The notes below the pieces were generated by a model that worked only from the letters and a program-made list of their open reading frames with translations, searched no databases and was not told the DNA's origin. A stretch of DNA of 64,000 nt from Euglena gracilis. Its lineage: Eukaryota > Euglenozoa > Euglenophyceae > Euglenales > Euglenaceae. Positions 1 to 12,285 of the stretch are shown here, piece by piece. Location: assembly GCA_900893395.1 (NCBI GenBank), contig CAAHFI011993754.1:1-64000 (forward strand), given 5' to 3'. The position numbers and the translations under genes are program-made. Position 1 is the first letter of the stretch; every line of letters starts with the position of its first letter.

Positions 1-770
1 ACACAAGGGATTTTGTTATTTTGGGGCCCTGGGACAGTAAGAGCAACAAAAGGGATTTGCCTCCCAAAACGGCTTGGGTAACACAAGGGATTTGTTATTT
101 GGGGCCCTCGAATAGTTGGGCAACAAAAGGGAATTTGCCCCCCAAACGGCTGGGTAAACACAAGGGATTTTTTTATTTTGGGCCCTGACAGTTGCGCAAC
201 AAAAGGGATTTGCCCCCAAAACGGGTGGGTAACACAAGGGATTTTTTTTATTTTGGGGCCCTCGAATCAGTTGGGCAACAAAAGGGATTTGCCCCCCAGA
301 TCAGTTGGCAAGAAAAGGGATTGCCCCCCAAAACGGGTGGGAACACAAGGCATTCTGTTATTTTGGGCCCTCGAACAGTTGGCAACAAAAGGGATTTGCC
401 CCCAAACGGCTTGGGTTAACACAAGGGATTTGCCCCCAAAACGGGTGGGTAACACAAGGGATTTTGTTATTTTGGGGCCCTGGGATAGTTGAGCAACAAA
501 GGGATTTGCCTCCCAAAACGGCTGGGTAACACAAGGGATTTTGTTATTTTGGGGCCCTCGAACAGTTGGGCAACAAAAGGGATTTGCCCCCCAGATCAGT
601 TGGGCAAAAGGGATTTGCCCCAAAACGGGTGGGAACACAAGGCATTTTGTTATTTTGGGGCCCTCGAACAGTTGGGCAACAAAAGGGATTTGCCCAAAGT
701 TGGGTTACACAAGGGATTTGCCCCCAAAACGGGTGGGTAACACAAGGGATTTTGTTATTTTGGGGCCCTG
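1..770 (+). repeat. Duplicated multi-unit segment at the left end
   Basis: Two rare units recur. CCCTGGGA with GAGCAAC, followed by CCTCCC and CGGCT, is seen at about 28-75 and again at 478-525. GGTGGGAACACAAGGCATT is seen ending at 354 and again at 646. The distance from the first marker to the second is about 295 bp in the first copy and about 136 bp in the second, a difference of about two 78-bp units. This fits a multi-unit duplication followed by loss of two short units. Confidence 0.65.
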
Positions 771-3700
771 AACAGTTGGCAACAAAAGGGATTTGCCCCC
801 AAAACGGGTGGGTAACACAAGGGATTTGTTATTTTGGGGCCCTCGAACAGTTGGGCAACAAAGGGATTTGCCCCCCAGATCAGTTGGGAACAAAAGGGAT
901 TTGCCCCCCAAAACGGGTGGGTAACACAAGGGATTTTGTTATTTTGGGGCCCTCGAACAGTTGGGCAACAAAAGGGATTTGCCCCCCAAAAGTTGGGTTA
1001 CACAAGGGATTTGCCCCCCAAAACGGTGGGTAACACAAGGGATTTTTATTTTGGGGCCCTCGAACAGTTGGGCAACAAAAGGGATTTGCCCCCCAGTCAG
1101 TTGGGAAACAAAGGATTTGCCCCCAAAACGGGTGAACACAAGGGATTTTGTTATTTTGGGGCCCTCGAACAGTTGGGCAAAAGGGATTTGCCCCAAAGTT
1201 GGGTTACACAAGGATTTGCCCCCAAAACGGGTGGGTAACACAAGGGATTTTGTTATTTTGGGGCCCTCGAACAGTTGGGCAACAAAAGGGATTTGCCCCC
1301 CAGATCAGTTGGGCAACAAAAGGGATTTGCCCCCCAAAACGGGTGGGTAACACAAGGGATTTTGTTATTTTGGGGCCCTCGAACAGTTGGGCAACAAAAG
1401 GGATTTGCCCCGATCAGTTGGGTTAACAAGGTTTGCCCCCAAAACGGGTGGGTAACACAAGGGATTTTGTTATTTTGGGGCCCTCGAACAGTTGGGCAAC
1501 AAAAGGGATTTGCCCCCCAATCAGTTGGGACACAAGGGATTTGCCCCCCAAAACGGGTGGGTAACACAAGGGATTTTGTTATTTTGGGGCCCTCGAACAG
1601 TTGGGCAACAAATTTGCCCCAGATCAGTTGGAACAAGGGATTTGCCCCCCAAAACGGGTGGGAACACAAGGGATTTTGTTATTTTGGGGCCCTCGAACAG
1701 TTGGGCAACAAAAGGGATTTGCCCCCCAGATCAGTTGGGCACAAGGGATTTGCCCCCCAAAACGGGTGGGTAACACAAGGGATTTGTTATTTTGGGGCCC
1801 TCGAACAGTTGGGCAACAAAAGGGATTTGCCCCCCAAAACGTGGGTTACACAAGGGATTTGCCTCCCAAAACGGGTGGGTAACACAAGGGATTTTGTTAT
1901 TTTGGGGCCCTCGAACAGTTGGGCAACAAAAGGGATTTGCCCCCCAAAACGGGTGGGTAACACAAGGGATTTTGTTATTTTGGGGCCCTCGAACAGTTGG
2001 GCAACAAAAGGGATTGCCCCCAGATCAGTTGGGTTACACAAGGGATTTGCCCCCAAAACGGTGGGTAACACAAGGGATTTTGTTATTTTGGGGCCCTCGA
2101 ACAGTTGGGCAACAAAAGGGATTTGCCCCCCAGATCAGTTGGGTTACACAAGGGATTTGCCCCCAAAACGGGTGGGTAACACAAGGGATTTTGTTATTTT
2201 GGGGCCCTCGAACAGTTGGGCAACAAAAGGGATTTGCCCCCAAAGGTGGGTTACACAAGGGATTTGCCCCCCAAAACGGGTGGGTAACACAAGGGATTTT
2301 GTTATTTTGGGGCCCTCGAACAGTTGGGCAACAAAAGGGATTTGCCCCCAGATCAGTTGGGCAACAAGGGATTTGCCCCCAAAACGGGTGGGTAACACAA
2401 GGGATTTTGTTATTTTGGGGCCCTCGAACAGTTGGGCAACAAAAGGGATTTGCCCCCCAAAACGGTGGGTAACACAAGGGATTTTTTATTTTGGGGCCCT
2501 CGAACAGTTGGGCAACAAAAGGGATTTGCCCCCAGATCAGTTTTAACAAGGGATTTGCCCCCAAACGGGTGGGTAACACAAGGGATTTTGTTATTTTGGG
2601 GCCCTCGAACAGTTGGGCAACAAAAGGGATTTGCCCCCAAAAGTTGGGTTACACAAGGGATTTGCCCCCAAAACGGTGGGTAACACAAGGGATTTTGTTA
2701 TTTTGGGGCCTCGAACAGTTGGGCAACAAAAGGGATTTGCCCCCCAAAACGGTGGGTTACACAAGGGATTTGCCCCCAAAACGGGTGGGTAACACAAGGG
2801 ATTTTGTTATTTGGGGCCCGAACAGTTGGGCAACAAAAGGGATTTGCCCCCCAAAACGGGTGGGTAACACAAGGGATTTTGTTATTTTGGGGCCCGAACA
2901 GTTCAACAAAAGGGATTTGCCCCCAAAACGGGTGGGTAACACAAGGGATTTTGTTATTTTGGGGCCCGAACAGTTGGGCAACAAAAGGGATTTGCCCCCC
3001 AGAATCAGTTGGGAACAAGGGATTTGCCCCCCAAAACGGTGGGTAACACAAGGGATTTTGTTTATTTTGGGGCCCTCGAACAGTTGGGCAACAAAAGGGA
3101 TTTGCCCCCCAGATCAGTTGGGAACAAGGGATTTGCCCCCAAAACGGGTGGGTAACACAAGGGATTTTGTTATTTTGGGGCCCTCGAACAGTGGCAACAA
3201 AAGGGATTTGCCCCCAAAACGGTGGTTACACAAGGGATTTGCCCCCCAAAACGGGTGGGTAACACAAGGGATTTTGTTATTTTGGGGCCCTCGAACAGTT
3301 GGGCAACAAAAGGGATTTGCCCCCAGATCAGTTGGGCACAAGGGATTTGCCCCCCAAAACGGGTGGGAAACACAAGGGATTTTTGTTATTTTGGGGCCCT
3401 CGAACAGTTGGGCAACAAAAGGGATTTGCCCCCCAAAACGGTGGGTAACACAAGGGATTTTGTTTTTTTGGGGCCCTCGAACAGTTGGGCAACAAAAGGG
3501 ATTTGCCCCCCAGATCAGTTGGGAACAAGGGATTTGCCCCCCAAAACGGGTGGGTAACACAAGGGATTTTGTTATTTTGGGGCCCTCGAACAGTTGGGCA
3601 ACAAAAGGGATTTGCCCCCCAAAACGTGGGTTACACAAGGGATTTGCCCCAAAACGGTGGGTAACACAAGGGATTTTTTATTTTGGGGCCCTCGAACAGT

Positions 3701-4344
3701 TGGGCAACAAAAGGGATTTGCCCCCCAAACGTTGGGTTACACAAGGGATTTGCCCCCAAAACGGGTGGTAACACAAGGGATTTTGTTATTTTGGGGCCCT
3801 CGAACAGTTGGGCAACAAAAGGGATTTGCCCCCAAACGGGTGGGTAACACAAGGGATTTTGTTATTTTGGGGCCCGAACAGTTGGGCAACAAAAGGGATT
3901 TGCCCCCCAAAACGGGTGGGTAACACAAGGGATTTTGTTATTTTGGGGCCCTCGAACAGTTGGGCAACAAAAGGGATTTGCCCCCCAAATCAGTTGGGTT
4001 AACAAGGGATTTGCCCCCAAAACGGTGGGTAACACAAGGGATTTTTTATTTTGGGGCCCTCGAACAGTTGGGCAACAAAGGGATTTGCCCCCCAATCAGT
4101 TGGGAACAAGGGATTTGCCCCCAAAACGGGTGGGTAACACAAGGGATTTTGTTATTTTGGGGCCCTCGAACAGTTGGGCAACAAAAGGGATTTGCCCCCC
4201 AAAACGGGGGTTACACAAGGGATTTGCCCCCCAAAACGGGTGGGTAACACAAGGGATTTTGTTATTTTGGGGCCCTCGAACAGTTGGGCAACAAAAGGGA
4301 TTTGCCCCCCAGATCAGTTGGGCAACAAAAGGGATTTGCCCCCC

Positions 4345-4422
4345 AAAACGGGTGGGTAACACAAGGGATTTTGTTATTTTGGGGCCCTCGAACAGTTGGG
4401 CAACAAAAGGGATTTGCCCCCC
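4345..4422 (+). repeat. Reference short unit a+b, 78 bp
   Basis: From one AAAACGGG to the next is exactly 78 bp here, with no c module. Base content is 23 G, 16 C, 21 A and 18 T (50% GC). Because 78 is a multiple of three, runs of short units keep their reading frame. Two of three frames on each strand are free of stops; the third meets TAA at GGGTAAC on this strand. Confidence 0.95.
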
Positions 4423-7239
4423 AAAACGGGTGGGTAACACAAGGGATTTTGTTATTTTGGGGCCCTCGAACAGTTGGGCAACAAAAGGGATTTGCCCCCC
4501 AGATCAGTTGGGAACAAGGGATTTGCCCCCCAAAACGGGTGGGAACACAAGGGATTTTGTTATTTTGGGGCCCTCGAACAGTTGGGCAACAAAAGGGATT
4601 TGCCCCCCAAAACGGTTGGGTTACACAAGGGATTTGCCCCCAAAACGGGTGGGTAACAACAAGGGATTTTGTTATTTTGGGGCCCCGAACAGTTGGGCAA
4701 CAAAAGGGATTTGCCCCCCAAAACGGGTGGGTAACACAAGGGATTTTGTTATTTTGGGGCCCTCGAACAGTTGGGCAACAAAAGGGATTTGCCCCCAGAT
4801 CAGTTGGGAACAAAGGGATTTGCCCCCCAAAACGGGTGGGTAACACAAGGATTTTTTATTTTGGGGCCCTCGAACAGTTGGGCAACAAAAGGGATTGCCC
4901 CCCAATCAGTTGGGACAAGGGATTTCCCCAAACGGGTGGGTAACACAAGGGATTTTGTTATTTTGGGGCCCTCGAACAGTTGGGCAACAAAAGGGATTTG
5001 CCCCCAAAACGTGGTTACACAAGGGATTTGCCCCCCAAAACGGGTGGGTAACACAAGGGATTTTGTTATTTTGGGGCCCTCGAACAGTTGGGCAACAAAA
5101 GGGATTTGCCCCCCAAATCATTGGGTACAAAGGGATTTGCCCCAAAACGGGTGGGTAACACAAGGGATTTTGTTATTTGGGGCCCTCGAACAGTTGGGCA
5201 ACAAAAGGGATTTGCCCCCCAAAGTTGGGTTACACAAGGGATTTGCCCCCCAAAACGGTGGGTAACACAAGGGATTTTTTATTTTGGGGCCCTCGAACAG
5301 TTGGGCAACAAAAGGGATTTGCCCCCCACAAGTTGGGTTACACAAGGGATTTGCCCCCCAAAACGGTGGGTAACACAAGGGATTTTGTTATTTTGGGGCC
5401 CTGAACAGTTGGGCAACAAAAGGGATTTGCCCCCCAAAACGGGGGTAACACAAGGGATTTTGTTATTGGGGCCCTGAACAGTTGGGCAACAAAAGGGATT
5501 TGCCCCCCAAAACGGGTGGGTAACACAAGGGATTTTTGTTATTTTGGGGCCCTCGAACAGTTGGGCAACAAAAGGGATTTGCCCCCCAAATCAGTTGGGA
5601 ACAAGGATTTGCCCCCAAAACGGTGGGTAACACAAGGGATTTTTTTTTTTGGGGCCCTCGAACAGTTGGCAACAAAAGGGATTTGCCCCCCAATCAGTTG
5701 GGAACAAGGGATTTGCCCCCAAAACGGGTGGGAACACAAGGGATTTTGTTATTTTGGGGCCCTCGAACAGTTGGGCAACAAAAGGGATTTGCCCCCCAGA
5801 TCAGTTGGGAAACAAAAGGGATTTGCCCCCCAAAACGGCTGGGTTACACAAGGATTTGCCTCCCAAAACGGGTGGGTAACACAAAGGGATTTTGTTATTT
5901 TGGGCCCTCGAACAGTTTGGGCAACAAAAGGGATTTTGCCCCCCAAATCAGTTGGGCAACAAAAGGGATTTGCCCCCAACGGGTGGGTAACACAAGGATT
6001 TGTTATTTTGGGGCCCTCGAACAGTTGGGCAACAAAAGGGATTGCCCCCAAAACGCTTGGGTAACACAAGGGATTTTTTTATTTTGGGGCCCTCGAACAG
6101 TTGGGCAACAAAAGGGATTTGCCCCCCAGATCAGTTGGGCAACAAAAGGGATTTGCCCCCAAAACGGGTGGGTAACACAAGGGATTTTGTTATTTTGGGG
6201 CCCTCGAACAGTTGGGCAACAAAAGGGATTTGCCCCCCAAATCAGTTGGGTTACACAAGGGATTTGCCCCCCAAAACGGGGGGGTAACACAAAGGGATTT
6301 TGTTATTTTGGGGCCCTCGAACAGTTGGGCAACAAAAGGGATTTGCCCCCCAAATCATGGGTTACACAAGGGATTTGCCCCCAAAACGGGTGGGTAACAC
6401 AAGGGATTGTTATTTGGGGCCCTCGAACAGTTGGCAACAAAAGGGATTTGCCCCCCAAAACGGCTGCGGGTAACACAAGGGATTTGTTATTTGGGGCCTC
6501 GAACAGTTGGGCAACAAAAGGGATTTGCCCCCCAAAACGGCTGGGTAACACAAGGATTTTGTTATTTTGGGGCCCTCGAACAGTTGGGCAACAAAAGGGA
6601 TTTGCCCCCCAGATCAGTTGGGAACAAAAGGGATTTGCCCCCCAAAACGGGTGGGTAACACAAGGGATTTTGTTATTTGGGGCCCTCGAACAGTTGGGCA
6701 ACAAAAGGGATTTGCCCCCAATCAGTTGGGTTAAAAAGGGATTTGCCCCCAAAACGGGTGGGTAACACAAGGGATTTTGTTATTTTGGGGCCCTCGAACA
6801 GTTGGCAACAAAAGGGATTTGCCCCCAAATCAGTTGGGTTACACAAGGGATTTGCCCCCCAAAACGGGTGGGTAACACAAGGGATTTTGTTATTTTGGGC
6901 CTCGAACAGTTGGCAACAAAAGGGATTTGCCCCCCAATCAGTTGGGCAACAAAAGGGATTTGCCCCCCAAACGGGTGGGTAACACAAGGGATTTTGTTAT
7001 TTTGGGCCCTCGAACAGTTGGGCAACAAAAGGGATTTGCCCCCCAAAACGGGGGTAACACAAGGGATTTTGTTATTTTGGGCCCTCGAACAGTTGGGCAA
7101 CAAAAGGGATTTGCCCCCAGATCAGTTGGGACAACAAGGGATTTGCCCCCCAAAACGGGTGGTAACACAAGGGATTTTGTTATTTTGGGGCCCTCGAACA
7201 GTTGGGCAACAAAGGGATTTGCCCCCCAAAAGCTGGGTT

Positions 7240-7285
7240 AACACAAGGGATTTTGGGTGGGTACACAAGGATTTATTGGGGCCCT
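7240..7285 (+). repeat. Rearranged unit: c joined to a shortened a
   Basis: The sequence runs from a c-like TTAACACAAGGGATTTT directly into GGGTGGGTACACAAGG and then ATTTATTGGGGCCC, so the C-run and AAAAC are missing and the a tail is cut. It is the first of a group of irregular units between 7.2 and 12.3 kb. Confidence 0.75.
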
Positions 7286-8392
7286 CGAACAGTTGGGCAA
7301 CAAAAGGGATTTGCCCCCAATCAGTTGGGTTACACAAGGATTTGCCCCCCAAAACGGGTGGGTAACACAAGGGATTTTGTTATTTTGGGGCCCTCGAACA
7401 GTTGGCAACAAAAGGGATTTGCCCCCAAAACGGTGGGTAACACAAGGGATTTTGTTATTTTGGGGCCCTCGAACAGTTGGGCAACAAAAGGGATTTGCCC
7501 CCCAAAACGGGTGGGTAACACAAGGGATTTTGTTATTTTGGGGCCCTCGAACAGTTGGGCAACAAAAGGGATTTGCCCCCCAAATCAGTTGGGTTACACA
7601 AGGGATTTGCCCCCCAAACGGGTGGGTAACACAAGGGATTTTTTGTTATTTTGGGGCCTCGAACAGTTGGGCAACAAAAGGGATTTGCCCCCAATCAGTT
7701 GGGAACAAAGGGATTTGCCCCCAAAAGGGTGGGTAACACAAGGGATTTTGTTATTTTGGGGCCCTCGAACAGTTGGGCAACAAAAGGGATTTGCCCCCAA
7801 ACAGTTGGGTTACACAAGGGATTTGCCCCCAAAACGGGTGGGTAACACAAGGGATTTTGTTATTTTGGGGCCCTCGAACAGTTGGGCAACAAAAGGGATT
7901 TGCCCCCAAATCAGTTGGGTTACACAAGGGATTTGCCCCCCAAAACGGTGGGTAACACAAGGGATTTTGTTATTTTGGGCCCTCGAACAGTTGGGCAACA
8001 AAAGGGATTTGCCCCCCAAAACGGGTGGGTAACACAAGGGATTTTGTTATTTTGGGGCCCTCGAACAGTTGGGCAACAAAAGGGATTTGCCCCCCAATCA
8101 GTTGGGTTACACAAGGGATTTGCCCCCCAAAACGGGTGGGTAACACAAGGGATTTTGTTATTTTGGGCCCTCGAACAGTTGGGCAACAAAAGGGATTTGC
8201 CCCCCAAAACGGGTGGGTAACACAAGGGATTTTGTTATTTTGGGGCCCTCGAACAGTTGGGCAACAAAAGGGATTTGCCCCCAAAACGGGTGGGTAACAC
8301 AAGGGATTTTGTTATTTTGGGGCCCTCGAACAGTTGGGCAACAAAAGGGATTTCCCCCCAATCAGTTGGGTTAACACAAGGATTTGCCCCCC

Positions 8393-8425
8393 AAAAACGG
8401 GTTAACATTTTGTTATTTGGGGCCC
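8393..8425 (+). repeat. Module a lacking its middle
   Basis: AAAAACGGGTTAACA passes directly into TTTTGTTATTTGGGG, so the second G-run and most of the CACAAGGG segment are gone. The flanking c and b modules are otherwise normal. Confidence 0.8.
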
Positions 8426-8847
8426 TCGAACAGTTGGGCAACAAAAGGGATTTGCCCCCCAAACGGGTGGGTAACACAAGGATTTTGTTATTTTGGGGCC
8501 CTCGAACAGTTGGGCAACAAAGGGATTTGCCAAATCAGTTGGGTTACACGGATTTGCCCCCAAACGGGTGGGTAACACAAGGGATTTTGTTATTTTGGGG
8601 CCCTCGAACAGTTGGGCAACAAAGGGATTTGCCCCCCAAAACGGGTGGGTAACACAAGGATTTTGTTATTTTGGGGCCCTCGAACAGTTGGGCAACAAAA
8701 GGGATTTGCCCCAAAACGGGTGGTAACACAAGGGATTTTGTTATTTGGGGCCCTCGAACAGTTGGGCAACAAAAGGGATTTGCCCCCCAAATCAGTTGGG
8801 TTACACAAGGATTTGCCCCCAAAACGGGTGGGTAACACAAGGGATTT

Positions 8848-8925
8848 TGTTTTGGGGCAGTTGGGCAACAAAAGGGATTTGCCCCAGAACAAGGGTTGGG
8901 TAACACAAGGGATTTATTTTGGGGC
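8848..8925 (+). repeat. Two adjacent degenerate units
   Basis: In the first, the a tail runs from GTTTTGGGG straight into CAGTTGGG, losing CCCTCGAA of the a/b junction. In the second, the C-run is followed by AGAACAAGGGTTGGGTAAC instead of a normal a or c start, and its tail lacks TGTT. Both changes are larger than simple homopolymer slips. Confidence 0.75.
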
Positions 8926-9037
8926 CCTCGAACAGTTGGGCAACAAAAAGGGATTTGCCCCAAAAGGGTGGGTAACACAAGGGATTTTGTTATTTTTGGG
9001 GCCCTCGAACAGTTGGGCAACAAAAGGGATTTGCCCC

Positions 9038-9052
9038 TAAAAATTTTATTAC
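9038..9052 (+). repeat. Unique AT-rich c module start
   Basis: After TTTGCCCC this unit reads TAAAAATTTTATTACACAAG where AATCAGTTGGGTTACACAAG is expected. The A/T block is nearly palindromic and I saw it in no other unit. It could be a run of point changes in c or a short local replacement. Confidence 0.75.
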
Positions 9053-9200
9053 ACAAGGGATTTGCCCCCCAAAACGGGTGGGTAACACAAGGGATTTTGT
9101 TATTTTGGGCCCTCGAACAGTTGGGCAACAAAGGGATTTGCCCCCAAAACGGGTGGGTAACACAAGGGATTTTGTTATTTGGGGCCCTCGAACAGTTGGG

Positions 9201-9225
9201 CAACAAATTGCAGTTGTTTACACAA
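9201..9225 (+). repeat. b-c junction deletion
   Basis: CAACAAATTGCAGTTG passes into TTTACACAAGGG. The end of b (AGGGATTTGCCCCC) and the start of c are missing or rearranged. Confidence 0.7.
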
Positions 9226-9635
9226 GGGATTTGCCCCCCAAAACGGGTGGGTAACACAAGGGATTTTGTTATTTTGGGGCCCTCGAACAGTTGGGCAACA
9301 AAAGGTTTGCCCCCAATCAGTTGGGCACAAGGGATTTGCCCCCCAAAACGGGTGGGTAACACAAGGGATTTGTTATTTGGGGTCGAACAGTTGGGCAACA
9401 AAAGGGATTTGCCCCGAACAGTTGGGCACAAGGGATTTGCCCCCCAAAACGGGTGGGTAACACAAGGGATTTTGTTATTTTGGGGCCCGAACAGTTGGGC
9501 AACAAAAGGGATTTGCCCCCAAATCGTTGGGTACACAAGGGATTTGCCCCCAAAACGGTGGGTAACACAAGGGATTTTGTTATTTTGGGGCCCGAACAGT
9601 TGGGCAACAAAAGGGATTTGCCCCCAAAACGGGTG

Positions 9636-9700
9636 GGTAACCAATTTTTTATTTTGGGGCCCCGAACAGTTAACAAAAGGGATTTCCCCAACAGTTGGTT
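9636..9700 (+). repeat. Unit with short a tail and b lacking GGGC
   Basis: GTAACCAATTTTTTATTTTGGGG replaces the normal a tail in two steps: the CACAAGGGATTTTG part is lost. The next b reads GAACAGTTAACAAAAGGG, so GGGC is missing and a GTTAAC site is created. The following c starts AACAGTTGG. Confidence 0.75.
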
Positions 9701-9834
9701 ACACAAGGGATTTGCCCCCAAAACGGGTGGGTAACACAAGGGATTTTGTTATTTGGGGCCCTCGAACAGTTGGGCAACAAAAGGGATTTGCCAAACGGGT
9801 GGGTAACACAAGGGATTTTGTTATTTTGGGGCCC

Positions 9835-9870
9835 TCGAACAGGGATTTGCCCAAAAGGGATTTGCCCCCA
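9835..9870 (+). repeat. b module with GGGATTTGCCC repeated
   Basis: CGAACAGGGATTTGCCC is followed by AAAAGGGATTTGCCCCC. The GTTGGGCAACAAA part of the first copy is missing and the last third of b is present twice. This looks like exchange between GGG runs within b. Confidence 0.8.
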
Positions 9871-11040
9871 AAACGGGTGGGTAACACAAGGGATTTTGTT
9901 ATTTTGGGGCCCTCGAACAGTTGGGCAACAAAAGGGATTTGCCCCCAAAACAGTTGGGTTACACAAGGGATTTGCCCCAAAACGGGTGGGTAACACAAGG
10001 GATTTTGTTATTTTGGGGCCTCGAACAGTTGGGCAACAAAAGGGATTTGCCCCCAAAACGGGTGGTAACACAAGGATTTTGTTATTTTGGGGCCCTCGAA
10101 CAGTTGGGCAACAAAAGGGATTTGCCCCCAAAACGTTGGGTTACACAAGGGATTTGCCCCCAAAACGGGTGGGTAACACAAGGGATTTTGTTATTTTGGG
10201 GCCCTCGAACAGTTGGGCAACAAAAGGGATTTGCCCCCAAAACGGTGGGTAACACAAGGGATTTTGTTATTTTGGGGCCCTCGAACAGTTGGGCAACAAA
10301 AAGGGATTTGCCCCCAAACAGTTGGGTTACACAAGGGATTTGCCCCCAAAACGGGTGGGTAACACAAGGGATTTTGTTATTTTGGGGCCCTCGAACAGTT
10401 GGGCAAAAAAGGGATTTGCCCCAAACGGGTGGGTAACACAAGGGATTTTGTTATTTTGGGGCCCTCGAACAGTTGGGCAACAAAAGGGATTTGCCCAAAC
10501 AGTTGGGCACAAGGGATTTGCCCCCAAAACGGGTGGGTAACACAAGGGATTTTGTTATTTTGGGGCCTCGAACAGTTGGGCAACAAAAGGGATTTGCCCC
10601 CCAAAACGGGTGGGTAACACAAGGGATTTTGTTATTTTGGGGCCCTCGAACAGTTGGGCAACAAAAGGGATTTGCCCCCCAATCGTTGGGTACACAAGGG
10701 ATTTGCCCCCCAAAACGGGTGGGTAACACAAGGGATTTTGTTATTTTGGGGCCCTCGAACAGTTGGGCAACAAAAGGGATTTGCCCCCAACAGTTTGGGC
10801 AACAAAGGGATTTGCCCCAAAACGGGTGGGTAACACAAGGGATTTTGTTATTTTGGGGCCCTCGAACAGTTGGGCAACAAAAGGGATTTGCCCCCCAATC
10901 AGTTGGGTTACACAAGGGATTTGCCCCCCAAAACGGGTGGGTAACACAAGGGATTTTGTTATTTTGGGGGTCGAACAGTTGGGCAACAAAAGGGATTTGC
11001 CCCCAAAACGGGTGGTAACACAAGGGATTTTGTTATTTTG

Positions 11041-11080
11041 GGGCCCCGAACAGTGGGCAACTACACAAGGGATTTGCCCC
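11041..11080 (+). repeat. b/c hybrid module
   Basis: GAACAGTGGGCAAC runs straight into TACACAAGGGATTTGCC, so the second half of b and the first half of c are missing and one 34-bp hybrid remains. This is the product expected from exchange between aligned b and c modules. Confidence 0.8.
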
Positions 11081-11757
11081 CCAAAACGGGTGGGTAACAC
11101 AAGGGATTTTGTTATTTTGGGGCCCTCGAACAGTTGGGCAACAAAAGGGATTTGCCCCCCAACAGTTGGGCACAAGGGATTTGCCCCCAAAACGGGTGGG
11201 TAACACAAGGGATTTTGTTATTTTGGGGCCCTCGAACAGTTGGGCAACAAAAGGGATTTGCCCCCAATCGTTGGGTTAACACAAGGGATTTGCCCCCAAA
11301 ACGGGGGGTAACACAAGGGATTTTGTTATTTTGGGGCCCTCGAACAGTTGGGCAACAAAAGGGATTTGCCCCCCAATCAGTTGGGTTACACAAGGGATTT
11401 GCCCCAAAACGGGTGTGTAACACAAGGGATTTGTTATTTGGGGCCCTCGAACAGTTGGGCAACAAAAGGATTTGCCCCCCAAAACGGGTGGGTAACACAA
11501 GGATTTGTTATTTTGGGGCCCTCGAACAGTTGGGCAACAAAAGGGATTTGCCCCCCAGATCAGTTGGGTTACACAAGGGATTTGCCCCAAAACGGGTGGG
11601 TAACACAAGGGATTTTGTTATTTTGGGGCCTCGAACAGTTGGGCAACAAAAGGGATTTGCCCCAGTTGGGCACAAAGGGATTTGCCCCCCAAAACGGGTG
11701 GGTAACACAAGGGATTTTGTTATTTTGGGGCCCTCGAACAGTTGGGCAACAAAAGGG

Positions 11758-11785
11758 ATTGCCCCCCAATGCCAAGGGATTTGCC
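11758..11785 (+). repeat. c module reduced to a stub
   Basis: After the b C-run the sequence is AATGCCAAGGGATTTGCCCCC, so ATCAGTTGGGTTACA is replaced by ATGC. Confidence 0.7.
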
Positions 11786-11924
11786 CCCAAAACGGGTGGG
11801 TAACACAAGGGATTTTGTTATTTTGGGGCCCTCGAACAGTTGGGCAACAAAAGGGATTTGCCCCCCAAAACGGGTGGGTAACACAAGGGATTTTGTTATT
11901 TTGGGGCCCCCGAACAGTTGGGCA

Positions 11925-11950
11925 ACAAAGGGACCCCCAAGTTGGGTTAC
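11925..11950 (+). repeat. b module lacking ATTTG, joined to a short c
   Basis: CAACAAAGGGACCCCC goes directly to AAGTTGGGTTACAC. Loss of ATTTG in this position was not seen elsewhere in the window. Confidence 0.7.
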
Positions 11951-12152
11951 ACAAGGGATTTGCCCCCAAAACGGGTGGGTAACACAAGGGATTTTGTTAT
12001 TTTGGGGCCCTCGAACAGTTGGGCAACAAAAGGGATTTGCCCCCAATCAGTTGGGTTACACAAGGGATTTGCCCCCAAAACGGGTGGGTAACACAAGGGA
12101 TTTTGTTATTTTGGGGCCCTCGAACAGTTGGGCAACAAAAGGGATTTGCCCC

Positions 12153-12285
12153 CCAACAGTTACACAGGGATTTGCCCGTGGGTAACACAAGGGATTTTGT
12201 TATTTGGGGCCCTCGAACAGTTGGGCAACAAAAGGGATTTGCCCCCAATCAGTTGGGCACAAGGGATTGCCCCCGGGTGGGTAAC
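12153..12285 (+). repeat. Two consecutive units with shortened c/a junctions
   Basis: The first reads AACAGTTACACAGGGATTTGCCCGTGGGTAAC: c has lost GGG, and CCAAAACGG of the following a is gone. The next reads GGGATTGCCCCCGGGTGGGTAAC, missing AAAAC. They resemble the c-to-a fusions common after 50.4 kb but with different break points. Confidence 0.75.

Larger units (their letters stand above)
1..7130 (+). repeat. Left domain: diverged units with AGATCAG plus GGGAACAAGGG or GGGCAAC c modules
   Basis: The c modules here mostly read AGATCAGTTGGGAACAAGGG or carry a b-like middle (GGGCAACAAAAGGG, for example near 1310, 4315 and 6130); the TTACACAA form common elsewhere is less frequent. CGGCTGGG replaces CGGGTGGG at about 68, 142, 405, 517, 5837, 6467 and 6536. 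CCTCCC replaces the plain C-run at 60-65, 509-514, 1862-1867 and 5859-5864, and I saw it nowhere else. Length noise in homopolymers is high. This domain may be nearer an array edge, or simply an older block. Confidence 0.75.
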
